Assembly: GCA_035308905.1 (NCBI GenBank) | Contig: DATGFS010000042.1 | Coordinates: forward strand, 67,093 to 131,092 | Direction: 5' to 3' | Length of the DNA stretch: 64,000 nt | Source of the DNA: a bacterium | Lineage (GTDB): Bacteria; Sysuimicrobiota; Sysuimicrobiia; Sysuimicrobiales; Segetimicrobiaceae | Shown: piece after piece, positions 18,043-27,053 of the stretch | Layout: every line of letters begins with the position of its first letter | Position numbering within the stretch: position 1 is the stretch's first letter | Notes under the pieces: generated by a model | What the model saw: the letters and a program-made list of their open reading frames with translations, nothing else | Database searches by the model: none | What the model was told of the DNA's origin: nothing | Program-made: the position numbers and the translations under genes

Positions 18043-18103
18043 CGCATCTCTCCGATAGGGGGCCGGCGACGGTCTGCCGAAGCGAGCCGTGGGAGGGCCG
18101 GAC

Positions 18104-18805
18104 ATGGCGGACGGCGGTCCCTGGAGCGGTATCCTTTCCCCGGACGAAGTTCAGGTCTACGACCGCCTCGGCTACTGGCGTACCTCCCGCGATCCCGGCG
18201 TTGCTCCGGCGCTTGTCCTCGTCGACCTCGAAAATAACTTTACGGGCGACCGGCCCGAGCCCATCCTCGAGAGCATCCGGCGTTACCGATACAGCTGCGG
18301 GCAGCACGCGTGGGAAAGTCTGCCCCACATCCGCCGTCTTCTCGATGCCTCGCGGGCGGCCGGGCTGCCGGTCGTCTACACTCGCGGCGCCGACGATCCC
18401 GAGGACGCGACCCCGGACGAGCGCCGTGACGGCCGGCAGATCGTCCAGGTGGTGGCGCCGGCGGGCGGCGAGCGCGTGTTTGAGAAGCGCGCGGCCAGCG
18501 CGTTCTACGCGGGCGGACTCCTTCAATATCTGGTCCACGCGCACGTCGATACGCTGCTGGTGTGCGGGTGCACGACGAGCGGATGCGTGCGTGCGACCGT
18601 CGTCGACAGCGCCTCGCACGGGTTTCGCACGGTGGTCGTCGCGGAGTGCGTTTTCGACCGGGCCGTGCTGCCGCACCGCGTGAACCTCTTTGACATGGCC
18701 GCCAAGTACGCGGCGGTCTGGTCCCTCGCCGACTCCCTGGAGTGGCTCCGGGCGCGCCCGGGCCTACGGCGTGGGCCACAATCGCGCGCCGCGATCCGCG
18801 GATAG
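18104..18805 (+). CDS. Isochorismatase-like cysteine hydrolase (N-carbamoylsarcosine amidase-like)
   Basis: The product is 233 aa from the ATG at 18104 (GGGAGGG seven bases upstream). The full catalytic triad is present: Asp41 in LVLVDLENNF, Lys128 in VFEKRAASAF and the nucleophile Cys161 in TTSGCVRATVVD. The TTSGCVR motif and length place it nearer N-carbamoylsarcosine amidohydrolase and other C-N hydrolases than true isochorismatases. Such enzymes release ammonia and CO2 from carbamoyl amines or hydrolyse amides. It begins a tightly spaced run of DUF3830 and transporter genes. Confidence 0.8.
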   Translation: MADGGPWSGILSPDEVQVYDRLGYWRTSRDPGVAPALVLVDLENNFTGDRPEPILESIRRYRYSCGQHAWESLPHIRRLLDASRAAGLPVVYTRGADDPEDATPDERRDGRQIVQVVAPAGGERVFEKRAASAFYAGGLLQYLVHAHVDTLLVCGCTTSGCVRATVVDSASHGFRTVVVAECVFDRAVLPHRVNLFDMAAKYAAVWSLADSLEWLRARPGLRRGPQSRAAIRG

Positions 18806-18835
18806 CGCACTCGCGTCACGGTGAAGGAGGCGGGA

Positions 18836-19285
18836 ATGAAGAGGATCGGCATCGAGCTCGACGGCGTCAAGGTGACCGCCGTCCTGTACGAAGACCGGGC
18901 CCCGGTCACGGTCGGTGCGTTGTGGGCGAGCCTGCCGTACGAAGACCGGGTCACGCACGCGAAGTGGTCCGGCGACATGTTCCACGCGAACACCGAGCTG
19001 CCCATTGACGTCGACTACTCGAAGTTTCCGTTCGGAATGGAAAATCCCGTGGGGTTTCAGGCGCCGGGCGAGATCGTGTACCTGCCGGCGATCCGGGAGC
19101 TCGCGATCGCCTATGGGGAAGCCCGGTTCGCCTGGGTAATGGGGGCGATGATGGTCTCGGCGCTGGGCCGGATCGAAGGCGACCTCACCGCGTTCGCCAA
19201 GAAGGCGGAGCGCCTGATGTGGGACGGCGCCATGCTCCTGGTGCTGCGCCGTCTCGACGGCGCGGACGCGGGAGGGGCGCGATGA
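18836..19285 (+). CDS. DUF3830 family protein (cyclophilin-like fold)
   Basis: The product is 149 aa from the ATG with SD AAGGAGG. It shows the family order: an N-terminal strand (RIGIELDGVKVTAVLYED), AP-V-TVGALWASLPYE, a THAKWSGDMF segment, then a FQAPGEIVYLPA strand and YGEARF. I recall DUF3830 members as small cyclophilin-like proteins of unknown activity, often encoded beside transporters and amidohydrolases. No catalytic residue is known. It overlaps the next DUF3830 gene by 4 bases (ATGA), so the two are coupled and could form a heteromer. Confidence 0.7.
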   Translation: MKRIGIELDGVKVTAVLYEDRAPVTVGALWASLPYEDRVTHAKWSGDMFHANTELPIDVDYSKFPFGMENPVGFQAPGEIVYLPAIRELAIAYGEARFAWVMGAMMVSALGRIEGDLTAFAKKAERLMWDGAMLLVLRRLDGADAGGAR

Positions 19286-19683
19286 AGCGGATCGTGGTGG
19301 AGTTCGAAGACCACGCCTTCGAGGCCGTGCTCCTCGACGAGCAGGCGCCGATCATCTGCAACAACATCTGGAACGCCCTGCCGCTCGAGGGACCGGTGAC
19401 CAACACGAAGTGGAGCGGCGACATGCTGCGGCTGTGGGTCCAGATCCCCGAGCCGCCGGAGCGTGAGAACATGTCGCAGCTGCAGAACCCCGGCGATATC
19501 ATATTTTTACCGAAGTGGAACGGCCTGCGCTTCGTCTACGGACAGGCGCGGATGCAGGGCCCGAGCGGTGCGCACCCCACGCCGCTCGTCGGCCGGATGC
19601 TCGGCGGCGTCGCCGAGCTGGCGGCGCTCGGCAAGCGGGTGGAGTGGGAAGGCGCCAGGACGGTGCGGGTGCGCCGGGCCTAA
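19282..19683 (+). CDS. DUF3830 family protein, second copy
   Basis: The product is 133 aa; the ATG overlaps the previous stop. It aligns with its neighbour along its length: VEFEDHAFEAVLLDEQAP, the NTKWSGDMLRLW segment in place of THAKWSGDMF, and NPGDIIFLP in place of APGEIVYLP, then a VYGQARM. It is most like the second half of the fused protein encoded at 24146 (both read VTNTKWSG), while the first copy is most like the first half of that fusion. This supports two subfamilies that work as a pair. Confidence 0.7.
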   Translation: MKRIVVEFEDHAFEAVLLDEQAPIICNNIWNALPLEGPVTNTKWSGDMLRLWVQIPEPPERENMSQLQNPGDIIFLPKWNGLRFVYGQARMQGPSGAHPTPLVGRMLGGVAELAALGKRVEWEGARTVRVRRA

Positions 19684-19715
19684 CCGTGACCCGGGGGACG
19701 GCCGGCTTCAATTAC

Positions 19716-21281
19716 ATGGTTGCCGGCTGCACGTCGGCCGGGCCCCGCGGCCTGACGCGGCGCGGCCTGCTGAGAAGCGGCGCGGGCGCGGCGGCCGCGC
19801 TCATCGGCGGCGGCCGGAGGACACCTGCCGCGGCGCAGACGCCCGGAATGCTGCGGATCGCCCGCGGTGCGGACGCGCGGAGTCTCGATCCGCACATCAA
19901 CGCCCGGCTCTACGACCGCATGGTGCTGTACACGCTGTACGAGCCGCTGATCGACGCGGACAGCGAGGGCCGTTTCTTTCCGGTGCTCGCGAAATCGTGG
20001 GACGTCGGGTCCACGGGCCTCGTGGTGACGTTCCACCTGCGGTCCGGCGTCGTCTTCCACGATGGGACGCCGTTCACCGCGGAGACCGTGAAGTGGAACA
20101 TCGAGCGGGTGTTGGATCCGGCGACGGGCTCGGAGCACCGCACACGGTTCGAAGGCATCATCCAGGGCGTCCAGGCCGCCGACGCGACGACGGTGCGGAT
20201 CTATCTCACGCGGCCGTATCCGCCGCTCTTCTCCGAACTTACAGATAGGCCCGGCCTCATGGTGTCGCCGGCGGCGGTCAAGAAATTCGGCCGGGACTTC
20301 GGCCGCAACCCCGTCGGGACGGGAGCGTTCCGGTTCGTGGATTGGATCCAGGGCAACCGGGTCGTGGTCCAGCGCAGCGAGCAGTACTGGAACCGCCGGG
20401 CGATCCGGTCGGCGGGCATCACCTTCACGGATTTTCCCGAGCCGGCCGTCGCGGACGCGCGCCTTCGGGGCGGGGATCTCGACGTCGTCGCGCTGGAGGG
20501 GCTCCCGGCGGACGACGTCCTCGCGTTCCAGAAGCAGCCCGCCTACCGGGTGGTGCTGAGCCCCGCGTACCGCTGGGAAGCGATTCAGATGAAAGTGGAT
20601 GTGCCGCCGTTCGACAACCGCAACCTGCGCCAGGCGATCATGTACGGGATCAACCGCGAGCAGATCCGCACGGTGATCTACCGCGGGCTGGGAAAGGCGA
20701 CCGGGAAGTTCTTCCACGAAGGCTGGTGGCAGGATCCATCCTACAACGGGCCGGCCTACAACCCCGATCTCGCGAAGCAGCGCCTCAGGGAGTCGGGATA
20801 TCTCGACCGGCCGGCGCCGCTGCTGCTCTACGTCCTGTCCAGCCAGGTGCCCCTCGGCGAGATGGCGCAGGCGCAGCTCGCCGCGATCGGCCTCCGGACG
20901 AACATCCGGCTGGTGTCGGAGCGGGACCAGTACCCGATGGTGCTGCGCGGCGAGATCCCCTTCACGATCCCCGAGACGTGGACGCCGCGGGTCGATCCCC
21001 ACGGCCTGAGCTACATCCTCTGGCACTCCAAGGGCTACGCCAACAGCTCGCACTACCGCAATCCCCAGGTGGACAAGCTGCTGGACGACGCGTCGGCGAC
21101 GTACGACACGAAGACGCGCACGAAATTGTACCGGCAGGCGGAGCGGCTGATCGTGGACGACGCGTCCTACGTCTTCTACTACGCGGCGCCGGATTACGCC
21201 CTCATGCGCCGGCAGGTCCGCGGCTTCCGCTACGGCTTCGATCTCATGCCGCGGGTCGCGGAGGCCTGGGTCGAAGGCTGA
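19716..21281 (+). CDS. ABC transporter substrate-binding protein, family 5, Tat-exported
   Basis: The product is about 521 aa from ATG 19716; GTG 19686 would add 10 residues. A twin-arginine signal (TRRGLLRSGAG followed by an Ala/Gly core and AAAQ) precedes the SBP_bac_5 body. Family blocks include SLDPHINARLYD, HLRSGVVFHDGTPF near residue 110 and RQAIMYGINREQI near 310. It is translationally linked to the DUF3830 pair upstream and to the permease downstream (TGATG overlap). Tat export implies folding or cofactor binding before export, or simply lineage habit; another SBP here also has a Tat motif. Ligand unknown. Confidence 0.85.
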   Translation: MVAGCTSAGPRGLTRRGLLRSGAGAAAALIGGGRRTPAAAQTPGMLRIARGADARSLDPHINARLYDRMVLYTLYEPLIDADSEGRFFPVLAKSWDVGSTGLVVTFHLRSGVVFHDGTPFTAETVKWNIERVLDPATGSEHRTRFEGIIQGVQAADATTVRIYLTRPYPPLFSELTDRPGLMVSPAAVKKFGRDFGRNPVGTGAFRFVDWIQGNRVVVQRSEQYWNRRAIRSAGITFTDFPEPAVADARLRGGDLDVVALEGLPADDVLAFQKQPAYRVVLSPAYRWEAIQMKVDVPPFDNRNLRQAIMYGINREQIRTVIYRGLGKATGKFFHEGWWQDPSYNGPAYNPDLAKQRLRESGYLDRPAPLLLYVLSSQVPLGEMAQAQLAAIGLRTNIRLVSERDQYPMVLRGEIPFTIPETWTPRVDPHGLSYILWHSKGYANSSHYRNPQVDKLLDDASATYDTKTRTKLYRQAERLIVDDASYVFYYAAPDYALMRRQVRGFRYGFDLMPRVAEAWVEG

Positions 21282-22228
21282 TGTGGCGCTACACGCTGCG
21301 GCGGGTCCTCATTCTTATCCCGACCATGCTGGTCGTCACGCTCGGCATCTTCGTGTTGATGCGCACCGCGGTGAAGGGAGATCCGGCGCTGTACCTGATG
21401 GGGCACGAGGCGACGCTCCAGCAGGCCGCCGCGGCGCGGACGCGCCTGGGACTCGACCGGCCGGTCCTGGTGCAGTACGCGGCGTGGCTGCGGCGCCTCG
21501 GCGCGCTCGACCTCGGCCGGTCGTTTGAATACCCGATCGACGTCCGGTCGGCGCTGGCCGGACGGCTGCCGGCGACCGTGGAACTGGCCGGCCTCGCCAC
21601 GCTGCTGGCGCTCGCGGTCGCGATCCCGGCCGGGATGTTCATCACGATCGCCCGCGACACGCCGGCCGGACGGCTGGTGCGCGCGCTGCTGGTCGCGGGC
21701 ATCTGCGTGCCCAACTTCTGGCTCGGCATGCTGCTCATCTATCTGTTCAGCGTGAAGCTGCACTGGCTGTCCGGCGGCGCCTACACCCCGCTCGGGGAAA
21801 ATCCGGGCCGCAATCTCGCGTCGATGATCCTCCCGGCGGTCAGTCTCGCGGCGTTCTACGGCGCCGCGTGGGCCCGCTACCTCAGCTCCGCGCTCGCCGA
21901 CGTACTGCACGGCGACTACATCCGGGTCGCGCGCGCGAAGGGACTCGTCGAGCGGACCGTGCTGTTCAAGCACGCGCTCCGCAACGCGTTGATACCGGTC
22001 GTGACGATCGTCGGACAGAACATTCCGTTCATGCTCGCCGGCGCGGTGATCGTCGAGGTCGTGTTCAGCCTGCCGGGCGTCGGCCGGCTGTTCAGTGACG
22101 CGATTCAGTCGCGCGACTACCCGGTGGTACAGGGCGCGGTGCTGCTCGTCACGGCCGCCGTCGTCGCGAGCAGCCTCGCCGTCGACCTGACGTACGGGAT
22201 GCTCGATCCCCGCATCAAGTACGACTGA
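21281..22228 (+). CDS. Peptide-type ABC transporter permease (DppB-like)
   Basis: The product is 315 aa; its ATG overlaps the SBP stop by one base. The pattern is standard DppB: MWRYTLRRVLILIPTM first helix, LGLDRPVLVQYAAWL, about six membrane helices, an ATPase-contact loop DYIRVARAKGL with KHALRNALIPVVT, and a DLTYGMLDPRIKY end. It pairs with the DppC-like gene eight bases downstream to form a channel for whatever the Tat-exported binding protein captures. Confidence 0.9.
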   Translation: MWRYTLRRVLILIPTMLVVTLGIFVLMRTAVKGDPALYLMGHEATLQQAAAARTRLGLDRPVLVQYAAWLRRLGALDLGRSFEYPIDVRSALAGRLPATVELAGLATLLALAVAIPAGMFITIARDTPAGRLVRALLVAGICVPNFWLGMLLIYLFSVKLHWLSGGAYTPLGENPGRNLASMILPAVSLAAFYGAAWARYLSSALADVLHGDYIRVARAKGLVERTVLFKHALRNALIPVVTIVGQNIPFMLAGAVIVEVVFSLPGVGRLFSDAIQSRDYPVVQGAVLLVTAAVVASSLAVDLTYGMLDPRIKYD

Positions 22229-22235
22229 CCCCGCC

Positions 22236-23102
22236 GTGCGGCGCCGCCTCGCGCGTCACCTCGCCACCCCGGCCGGAGCCGCCCTCGGCGCGGCCGTGCT
22301 TCTGCTGGTGGCCGCGGCGTGCGTCCCGCGCCTCCTCAGCGCCTACGACCCGCTGCAGATCCAGGGCGGCCAGAGCCTGCAGCCGCCGGGACCGGACCAC
22401 CCGCTGGGCACCGACCTGCTCGGCAAAGACGTGCTGACCCAGATCGTCTACGGCACCCGTACCACCCTCGTTATCGCCGCGGGCGCAGTCGCGATGAGCC
22501 TGCTGGCCGGCACGCTGATCGGGCTCGTCTCGGGATTCTGGGGCGGCACCCTGCTCGACGAGTGCCTGATGCGGCTCATCGACGCGCTCTACATCTTCCC
22601 CGACCTCATTCTCGCGCTGACGATCGTGGCGATCCTCGGGCCCGAGCACCTCGAGAGCGTGGTGGTCGCGCTCGCGGTCGGGCACATCCCGGCGTACGCG
22701 CGTCTCGTCCGGGGACGGGTGCTGTCGCTGCGCGAAGCCGAGTTCGTCGCCGCCGCGCGGAGCGTCGGCGCGTCCGCGCGCCGCATCCTCGGCCGCCACG
22801 TGCTGCCCCAGACGAGCGACGTGATCGTGGCGCGGTCGGTGATCGGGTTCTCCGGGATCATCCTCTCGGAGTCGGCGCTCAGCTTCCTCGGCCTGGGCGT
22901 CCAGCCGCCCACGCCGAGTTGGGGCCGCATGCTGCGGGACGGCTTCCAGTATCTCGCGACGGCGCCGTGGGTGGCGCTGGCCCCGGGGGCGGCCGTCTTC
23001 GCGGCCGTGTTCGTGTTCAATCAGGCCGGCGAGCTGATCCGGGACCTCCTGGATCCGCACACGATCACGGCCCGCGCCGCGTCCGCGCGGGTGAGGGCGT
23101 GA
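22236..23102 (+). CDS. Peptide-type ABC transporter permease (DppC-like)
   Basis: The product is 288 aa (GTG start). It has a short N-terminal tail and first helix, LGTDLLGKDVLTQIVYG (about residues 66-82), the coupling loop AAARSVGASARRIL followed by RHVLPQT, and the closing ALSFLGLGVQPPTPSWG and LLDPHT. It completes the second membrane subunit of the 19716-23102 importer. The next gene, an LLM oxidoreductase, starts two bases after its stop, so imported substrate and oxidation are probably linked. Confidence 0.9.
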   Translation: MRRRLARHLATPAGAALGAAVLLLVAAACVPRLLSAYDPLQIQGGQSLQPPGPDHPLGTDLLGKDVLTQIVYGTRTTLVIAAGAVAMSLLAGTLIGLVSGFWGGTLLDECLMRLIDALYIFPDLILALTIVAILGPEHLESVVVALAVGHIPAYARLVRGRVLSLREAEFVAAARSVGASARRILGRHVLPQTSDVIVARSVIGFSGIILSESALSFLGLGVQPPTPSWGRMLRDGFQYLATAPWVALAPGAAVFAAVFVFNQAGELIRDLLDPHTITARAASARVRA

Positions 23103-23104
23103 CG

Positions 23105-24109
23105 ATGCACGTCGGGGTCGGGTTTCCGGGCTGCCGCGAGGGCACCGCGTACCCGGTCGGGTTCGTGCGGCCGGAAGATCTCGCCGCGGTGGCCACGCGC
23201 GCGGAGGAGCTCGGCTACTACTCCATCTGGTCGAACGATCATCTGACCACGCCGCACGGGGTGAGCGCCACGCAGGCGGAGATCCCGAATTTCTACGAGC
23301 CGGTCGTCACGTACGCCACGTTCGCCAACATCACCGAGCGCCTCAGGTTCATGCTCGGCGTGATCACGCTGCCGCAGCGCGACGTGGTGCTGCTGGCCAA
23401 GCAGGTCGCCACGCTCGACCGGCTGACCGGCGGCCGCGTCATGCTCGGCGTCGGGCTCGGCGCCTACCGCGAGGAATTCGAGGCCGTCCACCCGGGGCTC
23501 AAGGGCGCTCACCGCGGCACGATGGTGGAGGAGGGGATCGAAGGCCTGCGCCGCCTGTTCGCCGACGAGCGCGCGAGTTTCACCGGCCGGTACGTGCGGT
23601 TCGAAGGCGTCGAACTGGCGCCGAAGCCCAGCCAGCGTCCGTTTCCGATCTACGTCACGGCGCACGCCTCCTCTGGCCTCGAGCGCGCCGGACGGCTCGG
23701 CGACGGCCTGATCGTCGCGGCCCGCTCTCCCGACCAAACGCGGCGCGAGTGGGCGGAGGTCCGGCGGGCGGCGGAGGTTCACGGCCGCGATCCCGGGGCG
23801 CTCAGCCTGCACGTGCAGACGTGGCTGGCGTTCGGCGATTCGACGCGGGAGGCGGAGGAGCGGGTGCTGCGGTCCCAGCACTTTCGCCGCATGGCCGCGG
23901 GAGACCGCCGACGCACCGACGAGGAGCGCCTTTCGGAGTATCGTGCCGGCAACCTGCTCGGGACGCCGTCCGCGGTGGCCGAGCAAGTCAAGGCGCTTCG
24001 GGCCGCCGGGGCGTCGCACCTCGGGATCATCCTCTTGGCCGACAGCATGGAGGAGCTCCTGGCGGACATGGAGGTGTTCGCGAGAAAGGTCGTTCCGGCG
24101 ATCGGATAG
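23105..24109 (+). CDS. LLM-class flavin-dependent oxidoreductase
   Basis: The product is 334 aa, normal for luciferase-like monooxygenases. It opens with a strand HVGVGFPG, then WSNDHLTTP, and has the family block RLTGGRVMLGVGLGAYREEFEA (about residues 108-130) and FPIYVTAHASSGLERAGRLGDGLIVA (about 178-203). These enzymes use FMN or F420 and act on aldehydes, sulfonates, amines or heterocycles. The sequence alone does not choose between cofactors. Encoded between a peptide-type permease and a DUF3830 fusion, it likely acts on the transported compound. Confidence 0.85.
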   Translation: MHVGVGFPGCREGTAYPVGFVRPEDLAAVATRAEELGYYSIWSNDHLTTPHGVSATQAEIPNFYEPVVTYATFANITERLRFMLGVITLPQRDVVLLAKQVATLDRLTGGRVMLGVGLGAYREEFEAVHPGLKGAHRGTMVEEGIEGLRRLFADERASFTGRYVRFEGVELAPKPSQRPFPIYVTAHASSGLERAGRLGDGLIVAARSPDQTRREWAEVRRAAEVHGRDPGALSLHVQTWLAFGDSTREAEERVLRSQHFRRMAAGDRRRTDEERLSEYRAGNLLGTPSAVAEQVKALRAAGASHLGIILLADSMEELLADMEVFARKVVPAIG

Positions 24110-24145
24110 GACACAGTCACGCATCTGGCGAGGGGGAGGGGACCT

Positions 24146-25021
24146 GTGGCGCGGATGGAGATCGTGTTGGGCGACGAGGTGTTTGGCGCGACGCTGTCCG
24201 AGGAGGCGGCGCCGAAGACGGCCGCGGCGGTGCTGAAGGCGCTGCCGTTCGAGGGCCGGGCGGTGCACGCGCAGCTGAGCGGCGACATGTTCCGGATGTT
24301 CGAGCACGCGCCGATTCCGATCGAGGAGACGGAGAACAAGCAGGCGTTTCAGGCGCCCGGCGAGATCGTCTACTATCCTCCGATCAAGGAGATCGCGATC
24401 GCCTACGGCACGGCGCGGTTTCGGGGCACCGCGGGCTTCCTCTATCTCACACCGCTCGGATTCATCGACGAGCAGGACCTGCCGCGCCTCGCCAAGACGG
24501 CGGAGCGTCTGATGTGGGACGGCTCGAAGCGGATTCAGTTTCGCCGGGCCGAGGGCGCCGCGGCCCCGGCCGGCCGGACAGCCGAGGCGGGCCGCCGGCA
24601 GATCGAGATCGACGTGGACGGCGTCACCGTGACGGCGTCGCTGCTCGACGCGACCGCGCCGAAGACCGCGGAGGCGCTGTGGGCTGCCCTGCCGCTCAAG
24701 GGCCGCGTCACGAACACGAAGTGGAGCGGCCAGATGCTGCGGTTTTGGGGCGGCGACGGCGAGCTCGGGCAGGTGCCGATCCGGCTCGAAGCGGCGGAAA
24801 ACGGCCAGGAGCTGCACTGGCCCGGCTATCTCTACTACCATCCGGCGTACCGCGGCCTGCGGCTGTGCTACGGGCAGGCGCAGCAGAGCGGGCCCGCGAC
24901 CGTGTCCCATCTGACCCCGCTCGCCCGCCTCACGGGCGATTGGAACGCGTTCCGCGCGAAAGCGTCCGCGATCATGTTCGAGGGCGCCAAGACGATGACG
25001 ATCCGAAAGAAGGAGCGATAG
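24146..25021 (+). CDS. Fused protein with two DUF3830 domains
   Basis: The product is 291 aa (GTG start behind GGGGGAGGGG). Residues 1-140 and 150-291 are each a full DUF3830 module. Module 1 has AVHAQLSGDMFRMF and FQAPGEIVYYPP, like the protein at 18836. Module 2 has VTNTKWSGQMLRFW and YLYYHP, like the protein at 19282. A 10-residue Ala/Gly-rich linker joins them. The fusion reproduces the order of the separate upstream pair, which argues that the two types form a functional heterodimer. Codon use matches the neighbours. Confidence 0.75.
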   Translation: MARMEIVLGDEVFGATLSEEAAPKTAAAVLKALPFEGRAVHAQLSGDMFRMFEHAPIPIEETENKQAFQAPGEIVYYPPIKEIAIAYGTARFRGTAGFLYLTPLGFIDEQDLPRLAKTAERLMWDGSKRIQFRRAEGAAAPAGRTAEAGRRQIEIDVDGVTVTASLLDATAPKTAEALWAALPLKGRVTNTKWSGQMLRFWGGDGELGQVPIRLEAAENGQELHWPGYLYYHPAYRGLRLCYGQAQQSGPATVSHLTPLARLTGDWNAFRAKASAIMFEGAKTMTIRKKER

Positions 25022-25025
25022 GCGG

Positions 25026-25442
25026 ATGCGGAAGATCACCGTGGATCTCGACGGAGTCCGCGCGGAGGGCGAGTTGTGGGACGACCGGGCGCCGAAGACG
25101 GTGGCCGCGCTCCTCCCGCACCTGCCGATTACCGACCGGACGATCCACGTGCGCTGGTCCGGCGCCGCCTGGCGCACGGAGAAGAACTACCCGCTCAAGG
25201 TCGGCGAGGTCGAGAACCGGGCGACGTGGCTCGAGCCCGGCGACATCATCTACTACGACGCTCCGGAGCACCAACTGTTCAAGGTCGCGTTCATCTACGG
25301 CGTGAGCCAGTGGCGCGAGCCGAAGGGCGAGCTCTACGTCGCGCGCATCGGCAAGATCACGGAGAACCTCGATCCGTTCATCAAGACCTGCGAACAGGTG
25401 CTGTTTCAGGGGCCGAAGGCCGTGGCGATTCGGCTCGCGTGA
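25026..25442 (+). CDS. DUF3830 family protein, additional copy
   Basis: The product is 138 aa, starting 4 bases after the fused gene with its SD (AAGGAG) inside the end of that gene. The family pattern is ITVDLDGVRAEGELWDD, APKTVAALLPHLP, then TIHVRWSGAAW (closest of all the copies to the family HVRWSGE consensus I remember) and LEPGDIIYYDAP. It lies directly before an SBP gene, so each peptide-type importer in this region is preceded by DUF3830 genes. Confidence 0.75.
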   Translation: MRKITVDLDGVRAEGELWDDRAPKTVAALLPHLPITDRTIHVRWSGAAWRTEKNYPLKVGEVENRATWLEPGDIIYYDAPEHQLFKVAFIYGVSQWREPKGELYVARIGKITENLDPFIKTCEQVLFQGPKAVAIRLA

Positions 25443-25491
25443 TGCGGTCCGCATCGAAGGAGACGAGGCGTAGTTCAGGGAGGGGGAGCGT

Positions 25492-27033
25492 ATGAGACGC
25501 CGGGAGTTTCTGCGCACGACCGCGGCCGCCGCGGCCGGATACGCGCTGGCGAGAGGCGGCGCACTTCGCGGGGCCGAGGCGGCGGCCGCGCCGCAGCGGG
25601 GCGGGACGCTCCGCGTCGGGTGGATTCCCAACGCGCACACGCTCGACCCGCACTACTCCGTGGACTTCGCGGAGCGGCACGTCATGTACGCGATTTACAA
25701 CAACCTGGTCGCGGTCAACCCGTCCTTCGAGATCGTGCCGGAGCTGGCCCGATCGTGGAAGATCGAGCCAAACGGCAAGGTGGTCACGTTTCAGCTGCAG
25801 CCGGGCGTGAAGTTCCACGACGGCACGCCCTGCGACGCGGCCGCGGTCAAGTGGAACATGGACTTCATCCTGGCCCCGGCCAACAACTCGCCGATGGGCA
25901 AGCTCATCGGCCCCTTCATGGCGGGCGTCGAGGCGACCGGCCCCACCACCGTGGTCTTTCACACGAAGGAGCCGTATCCCGGGCTGCTGGCCGCGCTCGC
26001 GGAGCGGCCAGGCTTCATGGTCTCTCCGGCCGCCTGGCAGAAGTCCGGGCGGGATCTCGGGCGCCGGCCGGTCGGCACGGGGCCGTTCGAGTTCGTGGAG
26101 TGGGTGTCGGACGACCACGTTACCTTGAAGCGCTTTGCGGGCTACTGGGACCAGGGCAAGCCATACCTCGACGGCATCGTCTACCGGATCATCCCTGATC
26201 CGGCGGTGCGCGGGACGATGGTGCGGACCGGTGAGCTCGACACCGCGAGCTCGCCCGACCCGAAGGACATCCCCGGTCTCGAGCACGCCCAGAACGTAAA
26301 GGTGATCACAGAGAACCCGTCCGGGCACTGGTGGGCGACGCAGTGGCGCGTGGACCGGCCGCCGTTCAACAACAAGGCGCTCCGCCAGGCGATCGCCTAC
26401 GGCGTGGACCGGGAGGAGTTCGTCAAAGTCATGCTGGGCGGCCGCGGGACGGTCGCGAAGGGCCCGACGCCGTCCAACGTCTGGTGGTACAACGACAGCG
26501 TCAAGGGCTACACCTACGACCCGGCCAAGGCCAAGAGTCTGCTCGCCGAGGCCGGCCACCCGGGAGGCTTCTCCGCCGAATTCGCCACGGACAACACGCC
26601 GCTTGGGCTGCAGTTCGCCGAGCTGCTGCAGCAGCAGCTCAAGAAGGTCAACGTCAACATCACGATCAACCCGGTCAATCCGTCCGACATGTACCAGCAG
26701 GTGCTGGCCGCCAAGTTGAATTGGGCGCGGACGGACTGGACACTCCGCGGCGACCCCGACGGCCTGCTGAGGATCCTGTTCTACACCGGCAACTTCGCCA
26801 ACTCGACGGGCTACTCGGGCGTCGACCGCCTGCTCCGCGACGCGAGCTCGACCTACGACCGCGGGGTTCGGAAGAAGGTCTACGGCGAGATCGAGCAGAC
26901 CGTGATCAACGACGCGCCGTACGTCTGGATCTTCTACGTGCCGGAGTACGCGCCGACGCGCACCCCGGTGCAGAACTTTGCCTGGATCCCGGACTCCGTG
27001 CCGCGCTACCGCGACCTGTGGATCGCCAAGTGA
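25492..27033 (+). CDS. ABC transporter substrate-binding protein, family 5, Tat-exported
   Basis: The product is 513 aa (ATG with SD GGAGGGGGAG). Its N terminus MRRREFLRTTAAAAAG is a textbook twin-arginine signal, with cleavage probably near AEAAAA. The mature part shows TLDPHYSVDFAERH, QLQPGVKFHDGTP near residue 105 and RQAIAYGVDREEF near 300, as in SBP_bac_5 proteins. It heads the second importer of this cluster; the two permease genes follow at 27054 and 27995. Substrate unknown. Confidence 0.9.
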   Translation: MRRREFLRTTAAAAAGYALARGGALRGAEAAAAPQRGGTLRVGWIPNAHTLDPHYSVDFAERHVMYAIYNNLVAVNPSFEIVPELARSWKIEPNGKVVTFQLQPGVKFHDGTPCDAAAVKWNMDFILAPANNSPMGKLIGPFMAGVEATGPTTVVFHTKEPYPGLLAALAERPGFMVSPAAWQKSGRDLGRRPVGTGPFEFVEWVSDDHVTLKRFAGYWDQGKPYLDGIVYRIIPDPAVRGTMVRTGELDTASSPDPKDIPGLEHAQNVKVITENPSGHWWATQWRVDRPPFNNKALRQAIAYGVDREEFVKVMLGGRGTVAKGPTPSNVWWYNDSVKGYTYDPAKAKSLLAEAGHPGGFSAEFATDNTPLGLQFAELLQQQLKKVNVNITINPVNPSDMYQQVLAAKLNWARTDWTLRGDPDGLLRILFYTGNFANSTGYSGVDRLLRDASSTYDRGVRKKVYGEIEQTVINDAPYVWIFYVPEYAPTRTPVQNFAWIPDSVPRYRDLWIAK

Positions 27034-27053
27034 CCGGCGTGTTCTGATTCCTC

